45,066 bases of DNA from an uncultured Lachnospiraceae bacterium (GCA_947591245.1 CANQCY010000015.1:1-45066); one strand, 5' to 3'. Shown: positions 1 to 10,282, numbered from the stretch's first letter. The notes: generated by a model not told the origin, from the sequence alone. Numbers and translations are program-made.

Positions 1-141
1 TTTCGGATAATATTCACTTTTCAATGTTCATTGCCAGCTGTGCTGAATATAATCACTCATGATTCCGAGAGATTATTTTATTCCAAACATCTGTTCTCCC
101 CGCATCCGTTCTGCTTCCGGGAGACCGATTTGATTGGCAGT

Positions 142-2445
142 TTACTTCTTAATCTTAACCTTCTTTTTCGCACTCCATGCACTGTATTGCTTCTTCCCGT
201 CTACAGTAACATAAGCTCTTGCCCGTACATAATAGGTCTTTTTATTTTTCAAGCCCTTGATCGTCGCCTTCAAAGTAGAAGCTTTCTTAATCTGAATCTT
301 CTTTGCAGACTTCATATTGCTCTTCAGGGAATACTGAATCTCATAACCAGCCGCATCTTTTATCTTTTTCTTAAGGGTAACCTGCGCTTTCTTGCCCTTA
401 ACATTTTTCACGCTCCGAATCGCAGGCTTTGCAAGCGTAACCTTTCCACCCTCATTCGGAGCGGTTGTCACTGTCGGCGCCGGCTGTACGGATGCTTCCG
501 GCTGTACAGATGTGTTCGGCTGTGAAGGCGTGCCCGGCTGTGCGGACGCTTCCGGCTGTGAAGGCGTGCCTGGCTGCGCGGATGCTTCCGGTTCCGGAGC
601 TGGCGCCGTTGCTTTTGTAAACTCCCATGACGCCACGCGGTAATCCGTGCCACGGAACACAAAATATACGTCATGCACGCCGGATACTCCTGTCAGATTC
701 GCCTCTATCGTATCATAAACCTCTTCGCCCGTATTTTTCAGCGCCAGCGTTCCTACCTTGTTCCCTGCGCTGGTCGGATCGTCGAGAAATACTTCGATTG
801 CTCCATGTTCTGTAGCAGATGCGACTCTTGCCGTAATCTTGGCCGCGCCCTCGCCAAAATCCACGCCGCTGATTTTCGTCCAGTCTCCCGTATCGATCTT
901 ATCGAGAACCATCGCCTCCGCCTCATCGGATTTTGCCGATTTCACTCCGGCGCTGTAAGAAGTCGTAGTCGCATTGATCTTGCCATCATATGGATCAAAG
1001 TTTTCGATCTGCTCCGGTCCCTCATAGGTTGGCTCAATTTTGATATCATCCGTGTCTTCGTCCACTTCGATCTCATCCACGTGCAGACAGCGGTAATCAT
1101 TGGTCGTATGGTAGAGCATATTTTCCAGAGCCGTGGAGTGGTATATGATATAATCATGTCCTTTATAGCTCAGCATACGATGGTGGTTATTATATGATTT
1201 GCCGTAAATGCTGCTCGGATTTGCCAGAATAGTTCCGAGATATTTCCAATCATCTGTGCTCTCCTGTTCTTCCGGATTAAATGCAATATCCATCGGATCC
1301 GTAGAAACATAGCAGGCGATCTGCCCGCTGGCGATCGGATTCAATGCGCCTAGCGGCTGTTTGCTCCCATTCACTTGGAAATTCGTACAGTACGAATAGA
1401 AATACTTGCCGTGGAACTGGTTGATCTCGCTGTCCTCAAACAGATAATACGTATCCATCTCCTGCGGTTCACCGTCCATCAGCACCTTCCCCGTATCCGG
1501 CTCAAATTTGATCTTGCACACGCGTCCGGTTTTCGGATGGGACTTCTGCAAGTCTGTCGCATTGTTGCCTCCCGGTATGCCGCCGCCGAAATATACATAG
1601 GCGTTGCCCTGATCGTCTACAAGCGCTGCCGGGTCAAAGCACCATACGACGTCTTTGCAGTTCGGACTTCCCTGACTAAACAGCGTCGTGCCGAGATCAT
1701 CATACCACGGACCGGTCGGGGAGTCTCCCCGAACATATCCGACTGCGCCGCCATTCGTATGGAACAGATAATATTCCATCTCTCCGTCGCCGTCGCCGTC
1801 ATATCTTATACCGGATGGCGCCCATGCCTGAGTACCCCATCCTCTCTTAACCTTATCGCCGGAATCCTCCGGCTCATTCGTCAGGTTCTGGGTATCCATA
1901 AACCCTTCATCGGTCCAGTTTACCATGTCTTTCGTGGACATAATCGTCAGGGAATGGTTGTGATATCCGTTCTGGATCATCTCAGAATCAGACGATGAAT
2001 ATTCGACCGCCTCGGTCGTACCATACACATACAGCTTTCCATCGCCGCCTTCCCCACTGTTATCAATCGAAGTCGGATCCGCACAAAAATTCCAATTTGT
2101 CAGCATGCTTGTAATCGGATGCGCTTCGCCGTCTTCCGTCGTATACGCCACCCCCGGCGTCAGTTCAAGCGCTTTCACGTCCCACGCCTGTTTCTCGCTC
2201 TCTTCCGGCGTAAACGGATCATCTGTCTGTTTGCTGTACGCCTTGATGTCGGCGCCGTTTTTCAGCGCCCCGTTCTCGTAAGCAACGACAGAATTGTTCC
2301 AGCCATAGGTATAAGCATCTTTATATTTGTAGGATACTTCATCCCCATCTGCACCCGCTGCAGAGCTTGGCGCCATCGTGGCCGTCACCATAGAAAGGGC
2401 AAGCGCCGCCGCCGTCAGGCACGATAATTTCTTTTTCAACCTCAT
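142..2445 (-). CDS. Secreted glycoside hydrolase family 43 protein with CBM-like and Fn3-like domains
   Basis: Predicted extracellular arabinosidase/xylosidase-type hydrolase acting on plant polysaccharide side chains. The ATG at 2445 is chosen because AGGAGGAACAG lies just upstream; an ATG seven codons earlier has no such site. A signal peptide (MRLKKKLSCLTAAALALSM) ends near residue 30. The five-blade GH43 region spans about residues 95-450. Candidate acidic residues are Asp123 (FCADPTSID), Asp271 (CFDPAAL) and Glu340 in the SEINQFHGKYF segment, and NNHHRMLSYKGHDYIIYH is also typical of the family. A beta-sandwich ending VHDVYFVFRG (about 490-620) looks like CBM6. A repeated PEASAQPGTPSQ linker follows, then a Lys-rich Fn3-like domain (about 675-767) of a type common in Lachnospiraceae. 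It stands alone behind its own promoter. The family is clear; the exact substrate is not. Confidence 0.88.
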   Translation of the reverse strand: MRLKKKLSCLTAAALALSMVTATMAPSSAAGADGDEVSYKYKDAYTYGWNNSVVAYENGALKNGADIKAYSKQTDDPFTPEESEKQAWDVKALELTPGVAYTTEDGEAHPITSMLTNWNFCADPTSIDNSGEGGDGKLYVYGTTEAVEYSSSDSEMIQNGYHNHSLTIMSTKDMVNWTDEGFMDTQNLTNEPEDSGDKVKRGWGTQAWAPSGIRYDGDGDGEMEYYLFHTNGGAVGYVRGDSPTGPWYDDLGTTLFSQGSPNCKDVVWCFDPAALVDDQGNAYVYFGGGIPGGNNATDLQKSHPKTGRVCKIKFEPDTGKVLMDGEPQEMDTYYLFEDSEINQFHGKYFYSYCTNFQVNGSKQPLGALNPIASGQIACYVSTDPMDIAFNPEEQESTDDWKYLGTILANPSSIYGKSYNNHHRMLSYKGHDYIIYHSTALENMLYHTTNDYRCLHVDEIEVDEDTDDIKIEPTYEGPEQIENFDPYDGKINATTTSYSAGVKSAKSDEAEAMVLDKIDTGDWTKISGVDFGEGAAKITARVASATEHGAIEVFLDDPTSAGNKVGTLALKNTGEEVYDTIEANLTGVSGVHDVYFVFRGTDYRVASWEFTKATAPAPEPEASAQPGTPSQPEASAQPGTPSQPNTSVQPEASVQPAPTVTTAPNEGGKVTLAKPAIRSVKNVKGKKAQVTLKKKIKDAAGYEIQYSLKSNMKSAKKIQIKKASTLKATIKGLKNKKTYYVRARAYVTVDGKKQYSAWSAKKKVKIKK

Positions 2446-2515
2446 ATCTGTTCCTCCTGTCCTCATTCAAAAGTTGCGCAAAAGCGCCAAAATACTTGCA
2501 TCTTTATAGTTAATG

Positions 2516-2544
2516 ATTATAACATATGCACAATTCATTGTCAA
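2516..2544 (-). promoter_or_regulatory. Consensus sigma-A promoter for the GH43 gene
   Basis: On the minus strand, TTGACA (2539-2544) and TATAAT (2516-2521) are separated by exactly 17 bases, a perfect 12/12 match. The predicted transcript starts near 2509 and has a leader of about 64 nt before the ATG at 2445. Confidence 0.9.
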
Positions 2545-2592
2545 CCGCCCAAATCCGTCCACATTTTGCCACAACCATCCGTTTTTCCGCCC

Positions 2593-4674
2593 TTACGCGT
2601 TCTGCTCCCCACCCACAATACGGCATCCGATCCTAACGGTTCCATCTCCGTCTTCTGCCGTGCGGACTACAATGCCCTGATAGATATTAACCTTTGACGG
2701 CGGGAAGCCTTCGATTTCCAGCTCAACGCCTTCCCCTTTCTTTATCTCCATATCTCCGGGATCGATCGTGCATGCAAAACCTCCGGAGCTGATATCCACC
2801 ATTTTTCCGGCAAATTTGCGTTTTGTGCTCCAAAAGGTCAGGGTACACGTATTGTCAAGACCCATCCGGTCAAATTGGCGGCGGTTTATCACAGACGGAT
2901 TACTGTTTACCATAACGAAGAATGCGTTCTCGCCATCCGCTTTCGCTTCAGAAACAGTTACATTGCTCCAGTGGCACAGCACATTCCCTACAACGATCCG
3001 CATATGTATCGGACGCTCCCCATCTTCGCCATCGAGGGAAAAGCTGGCGCTCGCCGGCAGCCCTACTACGATGCCTTTATCCTCTGTCCGCAATACCTCG
3101 CCCACATATTCCCTTTCGCGGCCGCCGCACTCTGTCAGAAATTCTGCCTTCATACCCGGTTCCAAATCCTTAAGCCCCATGAAACCGCCCTCTCCAAGCT
3201 GTTCCATAAGCGTGCCGACAACACGGCCGATCTGTTCGATATTGGATGATGTTTCCTCATATTTGCCCAGCATTGTTTTTGTCGTTGTGTCTGCATTCGC
3301 CACCCGTTCGGTCGTTATCTCCATCACATCGCAAATCTGTTTCATGTTATCAACCATATTTCGGTTTGAGCTCTCTACTTCCTGCATCGCCGCATCAATG
3401 ATCTGAATATTTTCGCCGAGCTGCGTGGAATCCGCTGTAATGTCGGAAACGCTCTGATCCACCTCGCCAATCTTGCCAAACATGACATTGATCAAGCGGA
3501 TCGTCTCGGTGATTGACTGCGTCATCTTGCCAGAGGTCTCTTCCAGATGCTGCAGCGCCGCCATAATGCTTGCCGACGAGTTCTGCGTTCCCATACTCAG
3601 ATTGCGTATCTCATCCGCCACGACAGCAAAACCTTTTCCCGCCTCGCCCGCGCGCGCCGCTTCAATCGAGGCATTCAGGGCAAGCAGATTCGTGCGGGAT
3701 GAGATGCCTTCTATCGTCCCCGTTTCTTCTTTCACGCGGTTAAATTCATTTACAAATTCCCCCAGAACCTCTTCTACCTGCGACGACAGGTTCCCCATTT
3801 CTTTTGTGAGCTCTATAACCCCGGCAAGCTCCCGCGAGCTTGTTTTCGCATGATCAACAGACTGATTGATCAAAAGAACCATCTTTTCGATCAGATCCGC
3901 CACATTCCGCACCTGCGTATTAATATCGGAAGTCATGTCCATGGAAGACATTGTCTTTTCATATAAAATACCGTTTTTGTCGGTCAGCTCTTCCATATTG
4001 CGTACAACATCCTGCGCGCCCTCTTTATTTTCATCCGCCAGATCCATGACTGTATTGACGCCTTCAACAATGGCATCGCTTGCCTCTTTGACCTGATTAA
4101 CCGTGTGCGTGACCCGCTGCAGATTTCCCTCCAGCGAGTTTAACATGGCGCCGTCCGTTTTCGTCAGATGGCTGATCGCCAGAATATAACTCGCATAACA
4201 CATGATCATGCTTGCCGCCTGCACCTCGTAGTATGTAACGTCCATAGGCGTGTTCCTGCCGGACATAAAAGCTTTCACAATATACATAAATAATACAATA
4301 GTATTGAATACGCCGCATCGGATAATATAATTCTTATCTTTGAATAATATCAGCATGCCGGAAACGGGCAGCATATAAACAAACGTCAGGTTATTGCTCG
4401 TCGTCATCATGACAAATAAATAAAAAATACCATACCCGACCGCCACAAAATGCTTGTAAACGCCCGCACCTGTACCTTTGACCTTCAACGCGGCAAGGCC
4501 GGCGATAAACGGGCCCCAGCAAAACAACAGAAATATGGCAAGATATGGTACGGTACGCTGTCCCTTAAACACCTCAATCACATAAGCGACGGAAAGAATG
4601 ACGCACAGGCACAGCCATATCGTCATCACCTTGCGATTTGCGCTTTTTGCAAATTCCTCTTCATTGTATTCCAT
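2593..4674 (-). CDS. Methyl-accepting chemotaxis protein with C-terminal PilZ (c-di-GMP) domain
   Basis: Membrane chemoreceptor. About six hydrophobic segments occupy residues 15-170, so the sensor is membrane-embedded, not the usual large two-helix periplasmic loop, and no HAMP domain is obvious. A long coiled coil follows with the conserved signalling hairpin (about 322-362; [20 protein letters not shown]). After residue 495 comes a YcgR-N-like beta domain, then PilZ, with both ligand motifs intact: RxxxR in RRQFDR (598-603) and DxSxxG in DISSGG (627-632). The start is supported by AGGAGG nine bases upstream. PilZ domains bind c-di-GMP, so receptor output may depend on that messenger (inference). 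No che genes are nearby, so it is an orphan receptor that would signal through a CheA encoded elsewhere. Confidence 0.93.
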   Translation of the reverse strand: MEYNEEEFAKSANRKVMTIWLCLCVILSVAYVIEVFKGQRTVPYLAIFLLFCWGPFIAGLAALKVKGTGAGVYKHFVAVGYGIFYLFVMMTTSNNLTFVYMLPVSGMLILFKDKNYIIRCGVFNTIVLFMYIVKAFMSGRNTPMDVTYYEVQAASMIMCYASYILAISHLTKTDGAMLNSLEGNLQRVTHTVNQVKEASDAIVEGVNTVMDLADENKEGAQDVVRNMEELTDKNGILYEKTMSSMDMTSDINTQVRNVADLIEKMVLLINQSVDHAKTSSRELAGVIELTKEMGNLSSQVEEVLGEFVNEFNRVKEETGTIEGISSRTNLLALNASIEAARAGEAGKGFAVVADEIRNLSMGTQNSSASIMAALQHLEETSGKMTQSITETIRLINVMFGKIGEVDQSVSDITADSTQLGENIQIIDAAMQEVESSNRNMVDNMKQICDVMEITTERVANADTTTKTMLGKYEETSSNIEQIGRVVGTLMEQLGEGGFMGLKDLEPGMKAEFLTECGGREREYVGEVLRTEDKGIVVGLPASASFSLDGEDGERPIHMRIVVGNVLCHWSNVTVSEAKADGENAFFVMVNSNPSVINRRQFDRMGLDNTCTLTFWSTKRKFAGKMVDISSGGFACTIDPGDMEIKKGEGVELEIEGFPPSKVNIYQGIVVRTAEDGDGTVRIGCRIVGGEQNA

Positions 4675-4746
4675 TAAATCATCCTCCTTCTATTTAATTT
4701 TCATTATGACGCCGCAGCCAAAAGGTATTGAAAACCCGGCATCAAA

Positions 4747-5733
4747 TCATTGTCCCATATATTCTCGGAAAATCCGTTCCAGATCCCCGATCGTTTCTAT
4801 TTCATTTAACCGCCGCCGGATTGACGCCGAATGCGGATAACCGGAAGTATACCATGCCGTATGGGCGCGCATCTCCCGCATGCCGCAGCTTTCGCCTTTC
4901 CATGCCGCCTGCATTTCGGCATGCCGCATGATCGTCTCAAACACTTCCCGTATATCCGGTTTGGGAAGCTCCTCCCCGCATGCCAGATAATGCCTGATCT
5001 GTGTAAACAGCCATGGATTGCCTCTTGCTCCGCGTCCCACCATAACTGCATCGCAGCCGGTCTCTTCAATCATGCGCTGCGCATCCTCGCCGCATAGGAT
5101 ATCGCCATTCCCGATCACGGGTATGCTTACGGCTTCCTTCACGCGGCGTATAATATCAAGGTCAGCCGTGCCGCTGTAATACTGCGTCCTCGTCCTGCCA
5201 TGGACGGCAATCGCCGATGCGCCGGCATCTTCCACCGCCTTCGCCATCTCGACCGCCTGTTCCTCCCCCTGCCGGAAGCCCTTGCGGACCTTTACCGTCA
5301 CAGGTTTGCGAATCGCCTTCACCGTCTTTCTCACGATCTCTGCGGCCAACGGAATATTATTCAGCAGCGCCGAACCCTCTCCGTTATTTACTACCTTGGG
5401 AACGGGGCAGCCCATATTTATGTCAAGTATATCAAAATTCCTCTCTTCGATCTGCGCCGCCATGCTGCTTATAATATCCGGATCAGAGCCAAAAAACTGC
5501 AGCGCCGCCGGCCGTTCCTCCTCCCGGATCTCCATCAGCCGTTCTGTATTTTTACTGTGATAATAAATGCCTTTTGCGCTTACCATCTCCGTATAAACCA
5601 GATCAGCTCCTTTTTCCTTACACAGCTGCCGGAACGGCAGATCCGTCACGCCCGCCATCGGCGCCAAAATAAGCCGTCCCGAAATTTTGACGTCACCGAT
5701 CTGCCACGGCTTATTTCCTACCGCTTCACTCAC
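4747..5733 (-). CDS. dusB: tRNA-dihydrouridine synthase (DusB type)
   Basis: Flavin enzyme that reduces specific uridines in tRNA to dihydrouridine. The TIM-barrel FMN core opens with [29 protein letters not shown] carries the family cysteine near residue 93, followed by VKVRKGF, the AVHGRTR segment and [16 protein letters not shown] phosphate-binding motifs; all are standard for Dus. An upstream ATG at 5775 would extend into coaX. I chose GTG at 5733, which has AAGGG seven bases upstream and overlaps the coaX stop in GTGAGTGA, implying translational coupling. The 328-residue length is normal. It is the last gene of the citrate synthase-unknown-coaX-dusB run. Confidence 0.93.
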   Translation of the reverse strand: MSEAVGNKPWQIGDVKISGRLILAPMAGVTDLPFRQLCKEKGADLVYTEMVSAKGIYYHSKNTERLMEIREEERPAALQFFGSDPDIISSMAAQIEERNFDILDINMGCPVPKVVNNGEGSALLNNIPLAAEIVRKTVKAIRKPVTVKVRKGFRQGEEQAVEMAKAVEDAGASAIAVHGRTRTQYYSGTADLDIIRRVKEAVSIPVIGNGDILCGEDAQRMIEETGCDAVMVGRGARGNPWLFTQIRHYLACGEELPKPDIREVFETIMRHAEMQAAWKGESCGMREMRAHTAWYTSGYPHSASIRRRLNEIETIGDLERIFREYMGQ

Positions 5734-6526
5734 CTGTCTTCCCTTTCTTCTCCTCAAATGCTTTTGTCTTCTCATAAACCAGACGGGTTCCCTGAAGCGT
5801 CAGGTTCGGATCATAGATATCAATCGCATTCGTCGCATCCGAGATGCAGCGTCCGAGTCCACCTGTTGCAACGACGCGTATATTGGGGATGCCGGACTCT
5901 TTCTTAATCATCTTTACAATGTATTCCGTCTGCCCGATCGTGCCGTAAATCAGTCCTGCCTGCATGCCTGTAATCGTATTTTTCGCCAAAATCGTATCCG
6001 GCTTCTTTATCTCGATCTCCGGCAGCTGCGCCGCGCTCGACCACAGCGCGCGCGCGCTTATTTTAATTCCCGGACACGTCACCCTGGCTGCAAAAACGCC
6101 GTCGCCGGTAACGAGGTCATACGTCGTCGCCGTTCCGTAATCGACGACGATCACCGGGCCGCCATACATCTCGTAAGCGCCGACTGCGTCCACGATCCGG
6201 TCAGCTCCGATCTCGCTCGGATTGGCAGCGGCGATATGGATTCCCGATTTGGTATCGCTGCCCACGATATACGGCGTCCTTCCAAAATATTTTTTAATGC
6301 CGCTGACTAATGAATACATCACTTTTGGAACAACCGAGGCGATAATAACATCATGAATCTGATCCTCGACGATATTGTGCCTTGAAATCGCCTCGACGAT
6401 CGCCTCCCCGAATTCGTTGGAGGTTCTGGGCAGATTCGTCGTAAGGCGAAATGTAAATTGGAGCTCGGCCCCGTCAAACACGCCAAAAGTAAGATTTGTA
6501 TTTCCTATATCGATTGCCAGTAACAT
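5726..6526 (-). CDS. coaX: Type III pantothenate kinase
   Basis: Catalyses ATP-dependent phosphorylation of pantothenate, the first step of coenzyme A synthesis, in the cytoplasm. The ASKHA fold signatures are complete: LAIDIGNTN at residues 4-12 (phosphate 1 and catalytic Asp), [14 protein letters not shown] in the middle, [11 protein letters not shown] (phosphate 2) and VATGGLG (adenosine). The 266-residue length is typical of CoaX, and type III enzymes resist CoA feedback and need a monovalent cation (family knowledge). It begins 19 bases after the preceding small gene and overlaps dusB by 8 nt, so it is part of one transcript. Confidence 0.95.
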   Translation of the reverse strand: MLLAIDIGNTNLTFGVFDGAELQFTFRLTTNLPRTSNEFGEAIVEAISRHNIVEDQIHDVIIASVVPKVMYSLVSGIKKYFGRTPYIVGSDTKSGIHIAAANPSEIGADRIVDAVGAYEMYGGPVIVVDYGTATTYDLVTGDGVFAARVTCPGIKISARALWSSAAQLPEIEIKKPDTILAKNTITGMQAGLIYGTIGQTEYIVKMIKKESGIPNIRVVATGGLGRCISDATNAIDIYDPNLTLQGTRLVYEKTKAFEEKKGKTGE

Positions 6527-6545
6527 ATCTTTATCCTCTTATTTT

Positions 6546-6869
6546 TTAATCCTTTTCCGCAAAAAACTCCCGGTAATACTCTTCCAGCGACTCAAACAGT
6601 TCCTCCTTTTCCCGCCGGAGCTGTTTGATTTTCAAATGGCTTCCGATCTCATCAAAAAAGAAATCGTTCTCTTTCGCTGTCGTTGACAGATAAAGCGTCC
6701 CGTCCTCTTCAAATTCCATCGTAAAAACGCCGCCCACATCTTCCGTCAGCATCACGCTTAATATCCGAAGCTCATCCCGAACGGATTCCGGCAGAGAAGA
6801 ATACCTCGGATTCAAATAAAATTTCCGCTCATATGCACTGCACGCGCAAAGGATCTGTTTTTCATCCAT
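6546..6869 (-). CDS. Small conserved-looking cytoplasmic protein of unknown function
   Basis: A 107-residue acidic protein that I do not recognise as a named family. It has no signal peptide or membrane segment. The N-terminal half contains a Cys pair (ILCACSAYERKFYLNP), and the middle looks like a beta meander (GGVFTMEFEEDGTLYL). The C-terminal 30 residues are a charged amphipathic helix. It starts 5 bases after the citrate synthase stop and ends 19 bases before coaX, so it is firmly inside the operon, and its coding style matches its neighbours. AAAGGA lies about 11 bases before the start. Context suggests a housekeeping role linked to its neighbours but does not identify it. Confidence 0.8.
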   Translation of the reverse strand: MDEKQILCACSAYERKFYLNPRYSSLPESVRDELRILSVMLTEDVGGVFTMEFEEDGTLYLSTTAKENDFFFDEIGSHLKIKQLRREKEELFESLEEYYREFFAEKD

Positions 6870-6874
6870 CCCGG

Positions 6875-8248
6875 TTATTTCCTTTCACTCATCGGCACAT
6901 ATTCCTTATGCGAACACACAGCCTTATAAGCCGGGCGTATAATCTTCCCGGCATTCACAAGCTCTTCAAGACGGTGCGCGCTCCATCCGGCGATACGCCC
7001 GATTGCAAAAAGCGGCGTGTACATTTCAATCGGCAGGCCGAGCATACTGTATACAAGTCCGCTGTAAAAATCAACATTCGCGCTTACTCCCTTATATATA
7101 TGCCTCTCATTCGCTATGACTTCCGGCGCAAGGCGCTCCACCTTTTCATAGAGCGCATATTCCGCCATCATATTCTTTTCCTCTGAAAGTTTTTTTACAA
7201 ATTTGCGGAACGTCTTGGCACGCGGATCCGAAATCGAATAGACCGCATGTCCCATACCGTAAATCAGTCCTGATTTATCAAATGCCTGCTTATTCAAAAG
7301 AGCTGTGAGATAGGATCGGATTTCATCCTCATCCTCCCAGTTTTTCAAGCTTTTCTTCATATCCTCAAACATCAGGGAAACTTTTTTATTGGCCCCGCCA
7401 TGACGCGGGCCTTTCAATGAACCGAGAGACGCTGATATAGCCGCATATGTATCCGTGCCGGAAGACGTAACGACATGATCCGTAAACGTAGAGTTGTTTC
7501 CGCCGCCGTGCTCCGCATGAAGCACAAGCGCAATGTCCAAAATTTTCGCCTCCAGCGGCGTAAACTGGCTGTCAGCGCGCAGCATATGCAAAATATTTTC
7601 CGCCGTTGAATACTCCCGCTTCGGCGGATGCAGAAAGAAGCTGCTTCCCTCGTGAAAATAACCCGCCGCCTGATACCCGTATACAGCAAACATAGGCAGC
7701 AGCGCCACCAGCTCCAAACACTGGCGGAGAACATTTTCCGTCGATGTATCATCCGCCTTTTCATCATAAGAGTAAAGCGTGAGTACGCTTCTTCCAAGCG
7801 TATTCATCAGATCCGAGCTCGGCGCTTTCATGATAATGTCGCGCACAAAGCCGGTCGGCAGGCTTTTTCGATATTCCGCAAGAATGTCCTTCAAATCCTC
7901 CAGCTGGCTCTCCGTCGGCAGTTCGCCAAATAAAAGCAAATACACAACCTCTTCATAACCAAATCGTTTCTCCTGCAAAAAACCATCCACGATATCCTCG
8001 ATATCAATTCCCTGATAATAAAGCTTGCCCTCGCACGGAACCATATCGTGGTCAATCACCATATAAGAACGTATCTCAGAAACCTCCGTCAATCCGGTCA
8101 GGACGCCCTGCCCGTTCAAATCCCTGAGTCCCCGTTTCACTTTATATTTATCAAATAAAGTAGAGTCAATCGTACTGCTCGCCTCACACACGTTAGCCAT
8201 CTGCCGTATCCAGTCGCGTCGATATTCCAAATTCAAATTTCCGTTCAT
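6875..8248 (-). CDS. gltA: Citrate synthase
   Basis: Condenses acetyl-CoA and oxaloacetate to citrate, probably feeding 2-oxoglutarate and glutamate synthesis in a fermentative anaerobe (inference). The three catalytic residues are visible: His283 in GPRHGGAN, His334 in GMGHAVYSISDPRAKTF and Asp393 in NVDFYSGLVY. The glycine-rich HAEHGGGNNSTF (244-255) is a citrate synthase landmark. At 457 residues, with an N-terminal extension of about 50 residues before the core, it resembles the longer enzymes of clostridia. AAAGGAGG precedes the ATG. It leads a tight run with the small unknown, coaX and dusB. A 2-methylcitrate synthase cannot be excluded from sequence alone, but no prp genes are near. 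Confidence 0.92.
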   Translation of the reverse strand: MNGNLNLEYRRDWIRQMANVCEASSTIDSTLFDKYKVKRGLRDLNGQGVLTGLTEVSEIRSYMVIDHDMVPCEGKLYYQGIDIEDIVDGFLQEKRFGYEEVVYLLLFGELPTESQLEDLKDILAEYRKSLPTGFVRDIIMKAPSSDLMNTLGRSVLTLYSYDEKADDTSTENVLRQCLELVALLPMFAVYGYQAAGYFHEGSSFFLHPPKREYSTAENILHMLRADSQFTPLEAKILDIALVLHAEHGGGNNSTFTDHVVTSSGTDTYAAISASLGSLKGPRHGGANKKVSLMFEDMKKSLKNWEDEDEIRSYLTALLNKQAFDKSGLIYGMGHAVYSISDPRAKTFRKFVKKLSEEKNMMAEYALYEKVERLAPEVIANERHIYKGVSANVDFYSGLVYSMLGLPIEMYTPLFAIGRIAGWSAHRLEELVNAGKIIRPAYKAVCSHKEYVPMSERK

Positions 8249-8308
8249 ATTGGCCCTCCTTTCTTCTTTGAAACGCCCATAAAGCCCTACTGCATAAAAG
8301 ACAGCTTG

Positions 8309-9292
8309 TCACAGCGTCGCCGCCATAACCGCCTTGATCGTATGCATCCGGTTTTCCGCTTCCTCAAACACCACGTCCGCATACTGCTCAAACACCTCGT
8401 CGGTCACTTCCATTTCCGTAAGCCCGTACTTCTCATATATCTCTTTGCCAATCCCCGTCTTTAAATCGTGAAATGCCGGAAGGCAGTGCATAAATACAGC
8501 CGTATCCTTCGCATTGTCCATCACTTTTTTATTGATCTGATAGGGAGACAGCGCCTGTATGCGTTCTTCCCATACCTCATCGGGTTCCCCCATGGACACC
8601 CATACGTCTGTATAAAGAACGTCGGCGTCTTTCGCGCCCTCCATCACATCTTCAGTCAGCGTAATCGCAGCCCCGCTTGCCTCTGCGTACTGTTCGCACT
8701 GAGCCTTCAGCTCGTCGCTCGGAAAATATTTCTTCGGCGCGCAGGCAACAAAATCCAATCCCATCTTTGCACAGGCGATCATCAGGGAATTCCCCATATT
8801 GTAGCGGGCGTCCCCCATATAAACAAGCTTGATTCCTTTCAGCCTGCCAAACCGTTCCCGGATTGTGAGCAAATCCGCCAGCATCTGGGTCGGATGATAT
8901 TCATTGGTCAATCCGTTCCAGACCGGAATTCCCGCGTATTTTGCAAGTTCTTCCACGATCTCCTGCCCGTACCCGCGGTACTCGATGCCGTCAAACATCC
9001 TTCCGAGCACCCTCGCCGTATCCGCTATGCTCTCTTTTTTTCCGATTTGGGATCCCTTCGGATCAAGATAGGTCACGCCCATGCCCAAATCATGAGCCGC
9101 CACCTCAAAGGAACACCTCGTCCGCGTACTTGTCTTTTCAAAAATAAGAGCTATATTTTTTCCCTCAAATTGTTTATGTAAGATTCCGTTTCGTTTTTTT
9201 TCTTTCAATTCTGATGCCAAATCCAGAAAATAAGTAATCTCTTCCGGCGTAAAATCCTTTAACGTCAGAAAATTTCTCCCCCTAAGCTGCAT
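8309..9292 (-). CDS. argF: Ornithine carbamoyltransferase
   Basis: Transfers the carbamoyl group of carbamoyl phosphate to ornithine, giving citrulline. The carbamoyl-phosphate motif [13 protein letters not shown] lies near residue 48, [13 protein letters not shown] supplies the second phosphate/ornithine contact, and MHCLPAFHD carries the conserved Cys of the ornithine site. The start at 9292 follows GGGAGGAAAGAAA; an in-frame ATG eight codons upstream has no ribosome site. Length 327 is normal. No other arginine genes lie beside it, so biosynthetic (argF) versus catabolic (arcB) use is not settled. The absence of arcA/arcC favours biosynthesis. Confidence 0.93.
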   Translation of the reverse strand: MQLRGRNFLTLKDFTPEEITYFLDLASELKEKKRNGILHKQFEGKNIALIFEKTSTRTRCSFEVAAHDLGMGVTYLDPKGSQIGKKESIADTARVLGRMFDGIEYRGYGQEIVEELAKYAGIPVWNGLTNEYHPTQMLADLLTIRERFGRLKGIKLVYMGDARYNMGNSLMIACAKMGLDFVACAPKKYFPSDELKAQCEQYAEASGAAITLTEDVMEGAKDADVLYTDVWVSMGEPDEVWEERIQALSPYQINKKVMDNAKDTAVFMHCLPAFHDLKTGIGKEIYEKYGLTEMEVTDEVFEQYADVVFEEAENRMHTIKAVMAATL

Positions 9293-9313
9293 TTTCTTTC
9301 CTCCCTTATCCGG

Positions 9314-9342
9314 CAAAAAGTATTTTGACCCCGGCTGGGGTC
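9314..9342 (-). terminator. Probable intrinsic terminator after the SPFH gene
   Basis: Eight bases past the SPFH stop, the minus strand folds into GACCCC-AGCC-GGGGTC (9327-9342), a perfect 6-bp stem with a 4-nt loop. AAAATACTTTTT follows; the T run is short and interrupted, so termination may be partial and allow read-through into argF. Confidence 0.6.
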
Positions 9343-9349
9343 TATGAAT

Positions 9350-10282
9350 TTAATTATCTTTTACGCTTTCGACAACCGCTTTTGCCAAACCGGCAATCCC
9401 TTGTATTTCAGAAGGGATGATAATTTTCGTCGCCTGACCGTCCGCCGCCTTTTCAAAGGCTTCCAAACTCTTTATCGTAAGTACTTTGTCAGACGGCGCC
9501 GCCTCGTTCAGATAACGGATCCCTTCCGCCGTCGCTTTCTGCACGGCCTCGATCGCCTGCGCGCGTCCCTCTGCTTCGCGAATCATCGCTTCTTTTTTCG
9601 CTTCTGCCCGAAGAATGGCCGCTTCCTTCTCTGCCTCTGCTTCGAGTATTGCGGATTCCTTGTTGCCTTCCGCCACAAGTACCGACGATTTTTTCTGACC
9701 CTCGGCGCGGAGAATCGACTCGCGCCTCTCTCTCTCCGCCTTCATCTGTTTTTCCATGGAATCCTGTATCTCCCGCGGCGGAATGATGTTTTTCAGTTCC
9801 ACGCGGTTCACCTTGATTCCCCATGGATCTGTGGCAATATCAAGATTCGATCTCATATGCGTGTTGATCGTCTCGCGGGATGTAAGCGTCTGATCCAGTT
9901 CCAGATCGCCAATGATATTTCTCAGCGTCGTTGCAGTCAGGTTTTCAATTGCCACAATCGGATTTTCCACGCCATACGCATACAGTTTCGGATCCGTGAT
10001 CTGGAAAAACACTACCGTATCAATCTGCATCGTTACATTATCCTTCGTAATCACCGGCTGCGGTGCAAAGTCCATAACCTGCTCCTTCAAATTCACTTTC
10101 CTCGCCACGCGGTCAAGAATCGGCATTTTAAAATGTATGCCAACCGACCATGTCGCCAAATAACCGCCGAGGCGCTCCACGATATACGCATGCGCCTGCG
10201 GTACGATTTTAATACAGGATGCGAGAATCATAAGCACGATTACAACAAGCACGACGCCTATTCCTATAACAATTTCGTTCAT
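9350..10282 (-). CDS. SPFH/band 7 (stomatin-like) membrane protein
   Basis: Membrane-anchored scaffold of the stomatin/prohibitin/flotillin superfamily, implicated in membrane microdomains and protease partners. An N-terminal membrane helix (about residues 5-27) is followed by the SPFH domain (VERLGGYLATWSVGIHFKMP; NVTMQIDTVVFFQITDP). An Ala/Glu-rich coiled coil with repeated EAEAEKEAAILRAEAKKEA follows at about 190-250. The second in-frame ATG (10282) is preferred because GGAGG is ten bases upstream, whereas it almost touches the first ATG (10291). Its partner NfeD is immediately upstream, a well known SPFH-NfeD operon pairing. The exact client or process is unknown. Confidence 0.92.
   Translation of the reverse strand: MNEIVIGIGVVLVVIVLMILASCIKIVPQAHAYIVERLGGYLATWSVGIHFKMPILDRVARKVNLKEQVMDFAPQPVITKDNVTMQIDTVVFFQITDPKLYAYGVENPIVAIENLTATTLRNIIGDLELDQTLTSRETINTHMRSNLDIATDPWGIKVNRVELKNIIPPREIQDSMEKQMKAERERRESILRAEGQKKSSVLVAEGNKESAILEAEAEKEAAILRAEAKKEAMIREAEGRAQAIEAVQKATAEGIRYLNEAAPSDKVLTIKSLEAFEKAADGQATKIIIPSEIQGIAGLAKAVVESVKDN

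Noticed and set aside
9342-9360. Possible ArgR box upstream of argF
   Set aside because: TATGAATTTAATTAT resembles only part of the ARG consensus and lies inside the SPFH stop region; too weak without a second box.
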